DNA from: Lobosporangium transversale
Lineage: Eukaryota > Mortierellomycota > Mortierellomycetes > Mortierellales > Mortierellaceae
Assembly: GCF_002105155.1 (NCBI RefSeq)
Contig: NW_019029036.1
Location: 124,001-188,000 of the forward strand
Direction: 5' to 3'
DNA: 64,000 bases
Shown here: positions 35,756 through 47,246 of the stretch, piece by piece
Numbering within the stretch: the stretch's first letter is position 1
Layout of the letters: the number at the start of each line of letters is the position of its first letter
Notes under the pieces: generated by a model
Told to the model about the DNA's origin: nothing
What the model saw: the letters and a program-made list of their open reading frames with translations, nothing else
Databases searched by the model: none
Position numbers and translations under genes: made by a program

Positions 35756-37357
35756 ATGGGAAAGAACGACAGGTCTGGACGTGGACAAGGACATGGTGGA
35801 GGTCGAGGCAGAGGACGCGGAGGCAGTAGAGGTGGACGTGGTGGGAAGGCTCATAACCATCGTAGAGATAGGTAAAAAAAAAAAAGAATTAAAAATTTGG
35901 AGAATAATAATCCAAGAAGTTACAAGGAGTAGCTTCAAAAAAAGGAAACAATTTCTTTTTTTTTTTTTTTTTTTTTGGATCTGGTATCTAACAAACTTTT
36001 TTATATGGTTCTATATCTATCGGTTACTATAGGGAAGTAGGTGCGGAAAATGCTCGTGATGTAGAACGAGGAGACAGCACAGATGGTATAGTGAAAAAAG
36101 GAAAAAAGAAAATTTTAAAATCTTGATTCATGTCTAACACTCGTCTACTTTTAAATATATATATACATGAACTATTAAGAGAGAGTCAAGAGCAACATTC
36201 CAATGCCTCTCGGGATGTGGGATTTCGAACATTGTGACCCAAAGCGTTGTTCAGGAAAGAAGTTAGTCCGTCTGGGGATGGTCAAAACTCTCAAGATTAA
36301 CCAACGTTTCTTGGGGGTCTGTATGACGTGAGTTAATTTGGAAATATATATGTATATGTATTGTCACTGTATTTAGCAAGTTATCACTATAAGCAGCAGG
36401 GAAATGAAGAATGGGGAAGAAATGACTAAATGAATTTTTCCCGTTGTGTATGTAATCAAAAAAAACCTAGTCCTAATGGCGAGCAAGCTGTTTCACCTTC
36501 TGATCGTGATGTTGTCGAGGAGCATGGATTGGCTGTAGTGGATTGTTCCTGGGCAAAGTTAGGGGATGTTCCTTTTAAAAAGTTGCGTGCAGGACATGAC
36601 CGTCTTTGTAAGTCCCGAGGAAGCGGATTGATGATCTATATCACTGTGCTCCAATCTTTTTTTCCCGTTTAGTACTAATAACTTCTAATAACTTCTAATA
36701 ACTTCGTGCTGAATATCTAGTGCCCTATCTAATTGCCACCAACCCAGTAAACTATGGAAGGCCTTGGAAGTTGAATTGCGTAGAGGCATTGGCAGCATGT
36801 TTCTATATCACCGGGTTTGATGAATATGGGGATGAACTTCTCTCAAAATTTAAATGGGGGCATGCTTTCAAGAAAGTCAATGCGTAAGTATTTTTTTTTT
36901 TCTCCTTTCTTTGTTGCCATATAAATATACAGAACTGACTTATTTTTACTTTTATTTTTATTTTATTCCGTTGGATAGCGAATTATTGGCAAAATATTCC
37001 AAATGTACAGACTCGGCATCAGTAATCGCAGCTCAGAACGAGTATTTAAGCATGATTGAGAAAGAACAAAACGAGAGGCATAATACGGAACATAGTGACG
37101 ATGACTTGATGGTTCGGAATACAAATCACACCATGATGATGGCATTCAGTGACGACGACGATGAAGGGAGTGATGAAGAGGATAGTGATGAAGAGGATAG
37201 TGATGAAGAGGATGGTGATGGGGAAGACGAAGAAGGAGAAGAAGTTGGAGAGAAACAAAGCGAAGATGAAGAAGAAGAGCATGAAGACGACACAGAAGAT
37301 CAAACTGACGATGAAGAACATATTTCACGGACGATGAGGAGGACTCGGATCAAATGA
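35756..37357 (+). CDS. TSR3: 18S rRNA aminocarboxypropyltransferase Tsr3
   Basis: Exons 35756-35871, 36033-36085, 36180-36327, 36471-36607, 36721-36883 and 36979-37357 join in phase to 331 residues. An N-terminal RGG-rich stretch ([13 protein letters not shown]) precedes the catalytic core. The core shows [27 protein letters not shown]-like [47 protein letters not shown] and [11 protein letters not shown]. These identify Tsr3, the SPOUT-like enzyme that adds the 3-amino-3-carboxypropyl group to the hypermodified uridine of 18S rRNA. The C-terminus is a long acidic tail with three copies of SDEED. An in-frame upstream ATG at 35651 is possible, but the RGG-proximal ATG is favoured. Confidence 0.93.
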
Positions 37358-37449
37358 AATATTTGTATAGAAATAAATAATTTATATATCCTCACTTCAA
37401 ATATTCATGCGGAGCAAATTTTTTTTTTTTTTTTTTCTTTATTTTTCAA

Positions 37450-38636
37450 TCAGATTGAGAGGCCATGAAAACTTTGTTGCTGCGATAATTCATGTCGTTC
37501 AGTCTGTTCCAAGATCTGTTGGATGAACTGAATGACGACTTCACAGAATTTGATTTGAGAGGCTTGATCTGAAATAGCATGGTTTGCATCTGGTAGAACA
37601 ACTGCGCCCATGGAAGCCTGTCCACAAGCAGCGGATAATTGTGCTACTAACCGTTGCTTATCCACATGAGCAGGAATATATTCATCCTTGCCAGAGTGGA
37701 CCATGATCAACGGAATCTTGACCTGACCAAAAATTATCTGCATCTTTTCAAATGGAATATCAGAACTGAACATGTCATCGTCACCCCTATCATCCATTGC
37801 CAACAACAGCAACCAAAAGCAAAAAAATAATAAATAAGTTTTTCCCCTTTCCGACAACAGGAAAAATAAATAAATAAATAATAGGACTATATCTGAATAT
37901 ATCTGAACGTCAATTAGCAACGACAAAGGACATTATAAATCCGTTACCCAGCTGATGCTAGTGAGTTAAACCGATAAGCTGTTACTGGTGCCACATCTAC
38001 TTCCCGAACCATGAGTTCCTGACCCTATATTTGAACGTTTTTTAAAAAAAAAAATAAAAAAAAAAAAGAATTATTTTTTTTTAAAATTAAAAAAAAAGCA
38101 GATGTTTTTATGTTTATGTTTACGTTTATATCTTATGTTACCTTGCCATCATTAATCATCCTCTGTGCGAGTCGTAAATATTTTCCATACATTTCCATCG
38201 AATCCTGCATAAACTCTCTATCCGAGACAGGCCCTTGAAGGATCATTCCTAAGATAACAGATCGATGAAGTCCATAGGTCGCATAGGAGATTGCATCCTG
38301 ACATCCTGTTGAATGTCCCACCAGAAACAACCGACTCTTGCCTCGTTCCTCTCTTAAAAATTTGAAGAGAACATCTAATTCCTTGACATCATCTTGTAAT
38401 GAAGAGATGCCATAGCCCAAATGACTACTCGACAACATCACTTGGATCAATGAAAAGCCTAAATTAGCTAATACTTGACTCAACATTGGCAAATACGGTA
38501 AAGCATTATATCCATCCAATAAGCCCGCTATAAACACCACTGAACTAGTCGAGTTTTCAGGCCCTGATTCGAAATAGGTTAGACGTGTCTGTGGATTATA
38601 CACAGTCAATGTTCCCTGGAGACTAATCATGGTCAT
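37450..38636 (-). CDS. DUF1749 alpha/beta hydrolase
   Basis: Minus-strand exons 38142-38636, 37948-38024 and 37450-37786 join in phase to 302 residues. The start MTMISLQG is favoured over an upstream in-frame ATG that would add a Leu/Ser-rich low-complexity stretch. It has GLLDGYNALPYL, the nucleophile elbow VGHSTGCQ, an acidic site HSGKDEYIP and a His site PDANHAI, forming a Ser-Asp-His triad. The layout and length match the fungal DUF1749/UPF0613 hydrolase family, whose substrate is unknown. It converges on TSR3, with under 100 bp between the stop codons, so the 3' UTRs probably overlap. Confidence 0.85.
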
Positions 38637-39563
38637 TTTTGGCTGATTTTTAGAAATCTTAAAATATAAAAAATAAGAGAATGAGGGAAATAGAGAAAGA
38701 ATGAGTGAGAGAATGAGAATGATGGAACAGAAGAACAAAGACAGGAACAGGAACAGGAACAGAGCCACTTGTTTGTGATAGACGCTGTCTAATAGGATGC
38801 TGCAAGCGATAGAACAAAAAAAAAAAAAAAAAAAAAAAGTCCTTCAGATCGTTTGCAAAATGTGTAACTTCATACACGCCCGCCAATTTTCAAACTAGCA
38901 ACAATTAATTCTGCTAGAAAAAATAAAAGAAAGACACTTCAAAATGAAAATGAAGAGACAACAACAATCGAGGAAAAGATAACAACAGAAACTGAATGTG
39001 AGGGATATCTACAGGTGTGATGGGGTGGCTAGGTGAAGTAAAGATTTTGATGGTTATGGATGGCGGATACTGTCGCGGGTGCGCAACAGGCCACGTCAGA
39101 TGGGTGGACTTTGAGTACCGATCATGGCGGTCAGGGCTTATGAAGTCATGAATATAACGGGCTTTGCTGTTTGTGCAGTCATAGCTGTTAATTGACCATA
39201 GTGTCTGGAGCACTTTATTCATGGAGCATATAAAATAAATCCTATGGCTCTGAGGTAGGCTCTGAGGGGCCGTTGTTATCTAAAATAAAGGATCACAAGT
39301 ATAAGAGAGAAGAATGAAATGATTGATGCAACGCAACACGCGGGTACATATTTTGAAGGGACGCGTAAACAAGGTTGAAGGGAAAATAAGGCTGACGAAT
39401 ATTGATAATCGCGGGAAAGGATGTGATGGGAGAAGTAGCTCGTATGGATCGATGAGAGCCTGGCGGCGGGGGGTGAAGGCCGAAATCAGCCACAGTAAGG
39501 GAATAATAAATGAGCGGCATCGCCTCCATTACGTCTGTTCGAATATTTTTAGTGGGACACCCA

Positions 39564-39590
<27 letters not shown>
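38637..39590. other. Upstream of hydrolase; no gene
   Basis: Contains an (AGGAAC)n run near 38738-38762, A/T runs at about 38816-38838 and 39570-39596, and otherwise nothing supported. ORFs at 38914-39628 overlap on both strands without motifs. Confidence 0.45.
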
Positions 39591-39594
<4 letters not shown>

Positions 39595-39599
39595 TCAAA

Positions 39600-39885
39600 A
39601 CTCTTTTACATTCACGATGGCAATCCAAACCTACTTTCAGTCAAAGTTTGCACAGGTGATACCATCGATGACCTGAAGGAAGCTATCCGTTTGCTAGTTA
39701 GGCTTCGCAATATCCTGCCAGAGGGATTCATTCCCTAAGGCATCCCCGACGCGAATATTGCAGCTAATCTCAGCGATGTAGGCTCAAAAGACCTCAGCAA
39801 AGCGAACGGCGAGAGCTCCAAGGTCTTAACTGCAGCACCATCGGAGAAAGCCACTCCCCAGCCGCCACTGGCAGGTAAGAATTAA
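39600..39885 (+). pseudogene. Crinkler-type header fragment
   Basis: One frame reads LLSVKVCTGDTIDDLKEAI, then a TAA near 39736, then GIPDANIAANLSDVGSKDL and ESSKVL, ending at a plausible splice donor (GGCAG/GTAAGA). This is the beta-grasp header layout of CRN proteins (strand, G-DTIDDLK-AI helix, later SDV). The stop and the missing start show it is broken. It directly precedes the Tc1 relic at 40173. Confidence 0.5.
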
Positions 39886-40172
39886 TGTCAAAGGAAAGCA
39901 AATGCTTTTAATTCATTTACGCAACTAGTATTAAAACTATTTTTGTTGATTTATTAATTTTTTTAGTCGGGCTTTTACCACCGTGCTATTGCTCTGTTCT
40001 TATCTAATGCAATTGTCTTTATACAACCAATGACCAGCAACTAAGCCTACATTAGACATGTTTCCATAGGGATAATGGATGATCTGCCGCGGAATGCTGC
40101 TCTTGTTAGTCCCATTGTCTATTTGACTCCACTTTCTTTTTCAGTTTCTTTATACTTCTACTTCCATGAGTT

Positions 40173-41190
40173 ATGCTACTACTTGTTTCATCAGTAATGG
40201 CTCGCATTACTTATTCAATTCACAACGGCGTTGAGTCACTGCTTCGTCAAGTAAGGTCATCAAGCAAAGTGCCGGGAGGACTCGTTATATCAATCAGTTC
40301 GACTCTAAGGACCTATGAGTGCTTTGCAGATGTTGCACCAACGCCAAAAGTAGGAAAACCTACAAAAGTATCAGAAACCACATCGAGGCTTATTGCTCGC
40401 AAAATGGATATTGCATTATTATGTAGTACAGATGATGCATTGGAAATAATTCAATCGGCCAAAGGGGTACGAACCAGCATGGACACTGTCAGGAAGACTC
40501 TGGAAAGGAGAGGCTAAAAGGATATTTTCGACAAAGACAGGCTATTTTACAGCGGGCCAAATCAAGAAGGCTTACATATTTGCCATGAAACACTTTCATT
40601 TAACAATTAAAAATTAGGGAAAGGTTATGTATTCTGACGAGTCTGATTTCTGCGGGTTTCAGCCTTTCGAAAGAAATATTACTACAAAATACTTAAGTAT
40701 AATCATATCCTACCACGCCAACTCCAGAAAACAATATAAGGGAGGAGGTAGTGAAATTATAATCTAGGGTCATGTTATATTTTACGCCTTAGATGACGCG
40801 TACCTGCTCCCAGGGGGGATCGGCACACGAACTTATATGAAAATACTCGGAAAGGATGCACTTGAGTCTCGAAATTGGCATGATATGGATCCAGCAACAT
40901 TCATCTTTCAACACGACAATACTCGGGTGCACATTGTCCGGATCATCAAGGATAACACACCGAAGGCCAAGGCTAATGTTTTGGAGCGCCCTACTAATTC
41001 ATCCGGTCTCAACGTTATTAAACGTATATGGGCTTACATTTCAAAGGAGTTTGGGGACGATAAGCTATAGAAAAGAGCGAATCAGACTAAGTCGGATATA
41101 CCTATTGACTTTATCCAACAACTGTATGAGGGCATGCCAAGGCATATGAAGGTGCTTTGTGGAGCCAAGGGGGGCTGCATCAGTCACTGG
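40173..41190 (+). pseudogene. Tc1-like transposase relic, DD34 type
   Basis: An HTH region (VGKPTKVSETTSRLIARK..TVRKTLERRG, to 40517) is followed after stops by YSDESDF (about 40630), FQHDNTRVHIVR (40910) and NSSGLNVIKRIW (41000), then DIPIDFIQQLYEGMP. The spacing from the second Asp to the third catalytic position is 34 residues. The final Glu of the usual LNPIE is replaced (LNVIK). It is dead. Confidence 0.75.
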
Positions 41191-41265
41191 TACTGCATCG
41201 TTGGTGAAGAGAAGAGATACAGCTGTGAAATAGGCTAGGCTCATTTGCGCAAGTGATTAATCCAA

Positions 41266-42620
41266 TATTACTTTATGAACACTTGCTTAACTCCCTCTTA
41301 ACTATATCTTCACAGAATATGAGACCCACTCCACAAAGGAAAGTCAACGAAGCCAGGGGATTAATGATGGGAGGCATGTCTACTAGAGAAGCTGCTGCTA
41401 GTGTCGGTATATCACAAGGGACGGCCAACAGGATCTATGCAAAGAATAAGGAGTACATTCCAGTCAATAATGGCGGTCGACCAAGGAAAGTACCTAGAGA
41501 TATCATGCAGTATCTTAAGGTGAACATGAAACAAGGTACACTCAAGACTGCAGTTGAGGCCACCGTCAGAGCCAACCAGCTCATACCAGCGGCTGTTTCT
41601 GAGACCACCGTTAGACGACGGCTCAAGGAGTTAGGATTGACAGCAAAGAGGCGTGTACGTAAGCCAGCTTTACGCCGGCGACATATTAAAGCTCGTTTGC
41701 GTTTTATCAAGAAGTATAAGGAATGGACTCTGGAAGATTGGAAAAAGGTTATTTGGTCAGATGAATCGAAAATAAACCGAATCTGCTCTGATGGCGTGCA
41801 GTGGATCTGGGACGACACTCCGGGACGCCTCACTCGCAGGTCAGTACAAGGCACTGTCAAGTTTGAAGGTGGTAACCTTAAAGTGTGGTGCTTCTCATGG
41901 TACGGGCCTGGATACATTGCAAAGATTGACAATAATATGGACGAACAATTTTACATCAAACTACTCCAGGAGGATCTACAGATGTCGCTTGATGACTGGG
42001 GCCTAACTAAAAGCGATATCGTCTTTCAGCACGACAATGACTCGAAACACACGGCGAGGATTGTTAGGAAGTATTTGGAGTCAGTACATCTGACAGAGGA
42101 GGAAGGTACACTTCTAGAGTAGCCAGCACAATCCCCTGACCTCAACCCTATTGAACACATGTGCGCAGAATTGGATAGGCGGCTCTCTAGGTATCCGGAG
42201 CGAGCTAAGAGCTGTGATGAACTATGAGAGCGAATATCGGCTGAATGATACGGAATCCAGTGGGCTTCTGCCGCAAACTCATCATAGGTATCCATAAGAG
42301 ACTCCAAGCTGTCAGTGATGCCCATGGTTGGAATACTATTTATTGATGTAAGGTTATGGCTCACAAAAGAATAAAGATCTTTGGCCACCGAATGAGCACC
42401 TGTAAAACTGAATCAATGACTTAAATGAACAAAAAAGCCATTAGCTTTCCAAATGAGACAAGTCAATGTCACAACGCATAACTATGACGTAGAAGAAGAC
42501 GGGAGCTTTATTAAAACAAAATATGAGTGTTGTATGCATATACGGTTTCTAGGAATGAAAAAAAGAAATGCACATGGGAATGAATTATTGATTCAGTTTT
42601 GCATGTTAGTGTATTACATT
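41266..42620 (+). pseudogene. Tc1/mariner-like element, damaged copy
   Basis: From ATG 41319 it encodes MRPTPQRKVNEAR, STREAAASVGIS (HTH), GGRPRKVP, WSDESKI, FQHDNDSKHTA and then SPDLNPIEH. TAG stands for Trp at 42119, with further stops (about 42225 and 42247) and a one-base deletion near 42255. It is very similar to the copy at 54420. The right inverted repeat (42405-42620) is present but the left one is missing; homology starts abruptly near 41266, against the older Tc1 relic. Confidence 0.85.
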
Positions 42621-43560
42621 AGATAAGGGATGGCATATAGAAATCTGGTCAAAAAAGGATGGAACCATGAGAACTGCATGTCAAAAAAATATATATTCGC
42701 AACCTCTTGCACTCTTTGGTAGATTTATTTGCGCGTTTTAAAGTTTTAAAGTTAAGATAGAAACTAGAGTGGCTCGTGCGTTGCCGTTTATTCCTCTTCT
42801 CGTGACTTGATCTCAATCTTTAAGGGGCTGGACTCTTAATAAGTTTATGAATTTCCATTTGATGCAGTGTTAATCTCAATGGCTCTACAGCCTTATCTCT
42901 CGCTGATTGAAACATCGGAATTGGAGTGGTATCGCTCACATTAATCGGAATGGCGTTAATGAGGGTTGTTTGACAATAATATGGGTTGGGGTGTCTTCGA
43001 ACAATGCTCGGAATTTCGCTGTTATCGCTGTTGGCCTGTTCTTGTCAGCAATGGTAACGTTATCTGTATTGAGCAACGCTCAGTATCCTGTGGCAAATGA
43101 ATGCTCAGGCCTGTGAGCATTGGCGCCTTTAATATTCTTTCGCCCCTAATTTACCTCGCCTTCGCTTCCTCCATGGTTTCCTTCGCTACTATCAACGCGG
43201 CACTCCGCGGCTCCACGAAGCCGTTGACATTGGGGTTTGAAGAGACTGAAGTAGAGCTGTTGGTACACGCAGATTCAATCCAGTGTTAAAGGAAAAAGGC
43301 AAAAATCCAGAAGGTGTACTGACTGAGCTATTGTACGCAATGGAGCGTAGTAAACCGCAACTAGTTTGGCGTTGCTCCACAAAAGCACAGGGAAATAATT
43401 TTAGGGCTCGGTTGGCGTGCTCCTCCCGACCGTTAGTCAGGGAACGGAACACAGTATTGCGATCAGAGATGGTCAGTTGTTGACATACCTTAGAGCCAGA
43501 ACATATTAGCGAGGGAAGCCCTAGCCACATGGACAAATCTAAACGTAGTGTAAAAAAGTG
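42621..43560. other. No gene recognised
   Basis: The ORFs at 42907-43116, 43192-43536 and 43283-43483 overlap in different frames and show no motif I can defend. Confidence 0.4.
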
Positions 43561-43567
43561 CGTTTGT

Positions 43568-44460
43568 CTTTATCCTATCCCGTATCTTGAACTTAAATAA
43601 GATTTTTTGCAATTTGGAAAAACCTAAGGTAGTTTTTTACATGTATTTTGTACGCAAAATAATATAGGTATTTTTTCTCTTTATTTGATATGATATTCCT
43701 CAAAGCAATTCTGCTTTGCTTTCAAGCAAAGAGGAGCCTTACATGCAACGCATGTCCATTCGGAACGCGAGGTAGGCTTCTTGCCTTCCCTAGAGCCCTT
43801 AATCCTGCAGTTTTCACATGCCATCCTACTCTTAACATCTCTTCCTTCACTTTCTTTGGTTCTTATCGGGAAACGAAGCTCTGGTAGATGTCGACGAGGG
43901 CTTGGAAGAGAGTGTTTAGTAATATATGGGCCTTTTGATATCTTGAAAGTAGCCCTCAGAGACTCATTAGTTTCTACGTTTCTCTTTGAGCTCCTTTGCT
44001 TGATGACAACTTGAGACTTTGATAGCGATAAAAGTTGGTTTATAAAATGTGAGCAAAATTAGCGATGTCCATCTTTTTTTTTTTTTTGATCCAAATCTCT
44101 AAAGTCATCAAGTTGGGATTGATAGTCTTCATCATTAACAATGTATTGCAGATCCATCGTGTACTAGATAGAAGTTGAAGGGAAATAACATAAAAGCCTA
44201 GCGGTATGGAAGCGTGGAAAAGTGACATTTTTATTGTTTTTCTCTCTCAGTATAAGACCAAATGCCTCTGAAAGTCATTAATCACTCTCATTTTCGAATG
44301 AATGAATGAAAAAATAAGCTCATAGTTTAGTCGTCGTATTAGAATGTGCATGCTGAATGAATCACCATAATGGAATCCATTTCTTAATGCACTCCCGTAA
44401 TACCAGAGATCAAGTTCTTTTAATTTAGCTTAAGAATGAGGGGGTCGCAATTATAGAATG
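43568..44460 (-). repeat. Duplicated transposon-like segment, copy 1
   Basis: It is similar throughout to 50282-51440, with an internal deletion of about 240 bp after a T run near 44075. On the minus strand it carries a degenerate Cys-rich C-terminal motif of the kind C-x2-C..C-x2-C..LCLK better kept in the other copy. Palindromic ends are described separately. Confidence 0.65.
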
Positions 44461-44485
44461 TTGTTTAACTGAGCATTTTGTAAAA

Positions 44486-44587
44486 AATTGCGACCAAAAA
44501 TGGTCGCAATTCAGGACAAGGGATAATATTTTGCGTACAAAACACATGTAAAAAAACTACCCCAAACTGCGACCATTTTTGGTCGCA
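44486..44587. repeat. Palindrome pair TGCGACCA..TGGTCGCA
   Basis: 44486-44511 is a perfect palindrome around AAAAA (AATTGCGACCA..TGGTCGCAATT). A second, 44568-44587, repeats it as TGCGACC-ATTTTT-GGTCGCA. Between them lies TTTTGCGTACAAAACACATG, also found near 43645 and 50365 beside the duplicated segment. They look like element termini. Confidence 0.65.
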
Positions 44588-44728
44588 AAAAATCTTATTT
44601 TCAAATTCAGGATAAGGGATAATTCACGTTTATCCACTGCTCTCTACTTTTGCCACTATTACGTTTATTTTTCATTTTTTTTTTTCTTTTTGGATCTTAT
44701 TATCTATATTAATTAAAGATCCCTCTCA

Positions 44729-45010
44729 ATGCTACGCCTCATGGCATGTAGCCTGTGCAGCAGCGACGGACATGGCAAGAGACTATGCCCTCAGAATGTA
44801 AGGAATGTGATAAGGCCTTTTTATTATTTTATTTTTATGTTTTTGGAATATATAAATAATAATGATATTTTCTCAATTGATAGAGACAGAACGAGTTTTC
44901 CCAATCGCATCGTTCCTTCTTCCATTCCGCGTCTGAGTGTGGGTGCAGTCGTCCAGGCCATGTGCGCAGCTCATACTCAAATAATGAAGAGTAAAGTAAT
45001 TTCGGTATTT
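44729..45010 (+). other. Possible zinc-knuckle fragment
   Basis: It starts MLRLMACSLCSSDGH then RLCPQN, a C-x2-C-x4-H-x4-C zinc-knuckle pattern. A splice donor-like site follows at about 44799 and another coding-like piece, SIPRLSVGAVVQAM, at 44928. It ends in a 25 bp T run. Similar short pieces recur at 45120-45340. Fragmentary and low confidence. Confidence 0.25.
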
Positions 45011-45023
45011 AACAATCCTAGAG

Positions 45024-45029
<6 letters not shown>

Positions 45030-45055
<26 letters not shown>

Positions 45056-46240
45056 GACATGGTAGTGGCTGGCGCATGCAGAGCTTAAGCTTATATACCT
45101 TCTATAACTTGAATAGCGCTACCAGCAACCATGTGCAGAATGTCGGATCAATTCGAAGGCAAAGGTTCTCTATTTTATATTCAGATGATTTTCATTAGTT
45201 TTTGATATTCTTTTTTTAACCCTCCATCATTATTACTTATCCGCAGGGCAAGCACCGTCAACCAGCCTCCTGCAGTGTATAAATTCAGTATCTGCAGTTG
45301 CCTAGAGATGGTCGTAGACCATGCCCAAGTAATAAAGGGTGAGTTTGATTTTCAACGATTGGACCATTAAACCTTGGTTTTTTCCTTTTTACTGCTTTAA
45401 TAGCGTTGTTAGTAACTCAGTGCAAAATGGCGCTGGGGTAGGGGGCATTTTTAAAGCATATAGCGTAATAACATGTATATAGCATATAGCACAAGGGGAG
45501 GAGGAGAGGGCGAAGAACATGTAGACTACAAACATTTTGCCAACAGACTACAAACTAGAGACTACAGCCTATAGCCTACATGTAATGTGGATATTATTGA
45601 TTTATAGAAAGTTTTGCTCTCCCCATTTTTACCCTTATCCAATACAAATATGTATAAATTAAGGACCATAGCAGTAACATACTTGAAATATATGAAGTAC
45701 TTGAAAAATCTGGAAAAAAAAAAAAAAAAAAAAAAAAAGTGTCTTTTAGGCCCTTTAAGGCTCTAAAAGATCATGGCGTTATAGGGTGAACCATTAGCCA
45801 TATCCTACATGGTCTCAACATCACTGAGCATAGACAAAAGTATTCATCTCGACCATATACAATACAGAGGCATATAGACTTATTGATGTATACATCTTTT
45901 AATTAACTTAAAAAAGAGCTAAAGAATGACACGAATGACAAAGTAATACGAATACCCTAGTTTATCTGGCAAAAAGAGTTGAATAAGCGAATGGCAGGTT
46001 AGGTTGGACAAGCTGGAACAAATGCAACTATTGAAATCTTATCCACATACTTGGTGGCAACCATCGAAACTCACACTTGTCGCTTGGACAGTGACTATAT
46101 AGATATATTATTCGCTGGGCAGAGACGAATTAAGAGAGAGAGAGCAGCAAAAGTAGAAAATCTCTCTCTCTCTCTCTCCGCTTATCTCGCTGTCTGCCTC
46201 TTGGCTCGTCTCTTTGCCTACTTCTCAATCTATCTCTTGT
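45030..46240. other. Low-complexity and repeated short motifs; no gene
   Basis: T run at about 45029-45054 and A run at about 45716-45738. GACTACAAAC-type words recur at 45526-45580. A (AG)n/(TC)n inverted pair lies at 46132-46180. Confidence 0.5.
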
Positions 46241-46249
46241 CTCTTCCTT

Positions 46250-46700
46250 GGAGCGATTGTCTCATGGGAAACAAAGGATCCAGACGTCTATCTACTGTGC
46301 CTATGTTCTCATTGGCCAGGGGGGTTTTTTTTAAACTTGTTAGATCAAACAACTCTTTGCCAATTCTTTAATGTTCACTCCTCATACTTTCTGAGGAAAT
46401 GCAAATATTCTCTAATATGCGGCTGTCGTAGAGCTGACCAATTTATACAACTCTTTGCTATTAACCCCTACTTCCCAAAGAGCCACTCTAATCGCGAACT
46501 CGGAAACAACCTCTGGCAAAAAAGCTGTTGGACTACACTGTGGCTTCAACGACGGTCTTGAGCACACCTCGTTTCATGTTAGCCTAAAGATGCTCCATCG
46601 CTCCTGTAGATACCTTGCATGCTTGGCCTCATTCTACAAGATGGGATATTCTCCTTATTTTTCACCTTGAAAGCTCAACCTATTCAGATCGCTCTGGAGG
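46250..46700 (-). pseudogene. Very degenerate Tc1 fragment
   Basis: The antisense translation of this stretch parallels the antisense translation of the intact-looking Tc1 (SSYFLRKCKYSLICGCRRA against SLYFLIKRKRALICRRRK). On the minus strand traces of VVEATV, the linker and W-WQRVVWSD-like sequence can be followed through stops. It is old and dead. Confidence 0.55.
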
Positions 46701-47246
46701 ACCAACCCTACTGAAAGTAGAATGTAAACTGGTGATTTGTGCAGTATTTCATCAAACCAAGAATGAGTTGATCCCTCAGACTGTAGGCAGCAGCTTTTCT
46801 TTAATGTAAGCAAGCAAGCATACAAGTGGCGGAAAAGATTATATACATCCGCGTTTTTTTTCTTCTTTTCAATCTATACTATACAGTGGTGCCATGTATG
46901 TTACTAACGAACTGCTATTTAATAGATTTGTTTCATTACCAACCTAGTGGTTGTAAAGTGAGGAATGACCCTCTCATTTAAAAAAAGAGAAAAAAAGTTG
47001 ATGGGGATGTGAAGGAGGATATGCTTAACTCTTGGCGTAGACAGGTTCAAATGTAATATATTTTGTTTTATTCTTTTATTATTGTCATTGTTAACAAAGG
47101 ATATTACTTCAAAGTAGAAATGCTTGATGGTGCCAGCTTTGTAACATGAACATTGTGCAAGTGCAAAGATAATGCATGAGATAGGAGGAATCCTCCTTCG
47201 CACTCGAGAAATACATTCCTGTTGCAGGTTGTAATCATTCCTCTTT

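Noticed and set aside
37046..37328. Minus-strand His/Leu-rich ORFs opposite the TSR3 tail
   Set aside because: They are shadows of the acidic GAT/GAA codon repeat of TSR3.
41435..41932. 165-codon ORF antisense to the Tc1 transposase
   Set aside because: Recurs antisense to the other Tc1 copy (54536-55036); a shadow frame of the transposase.
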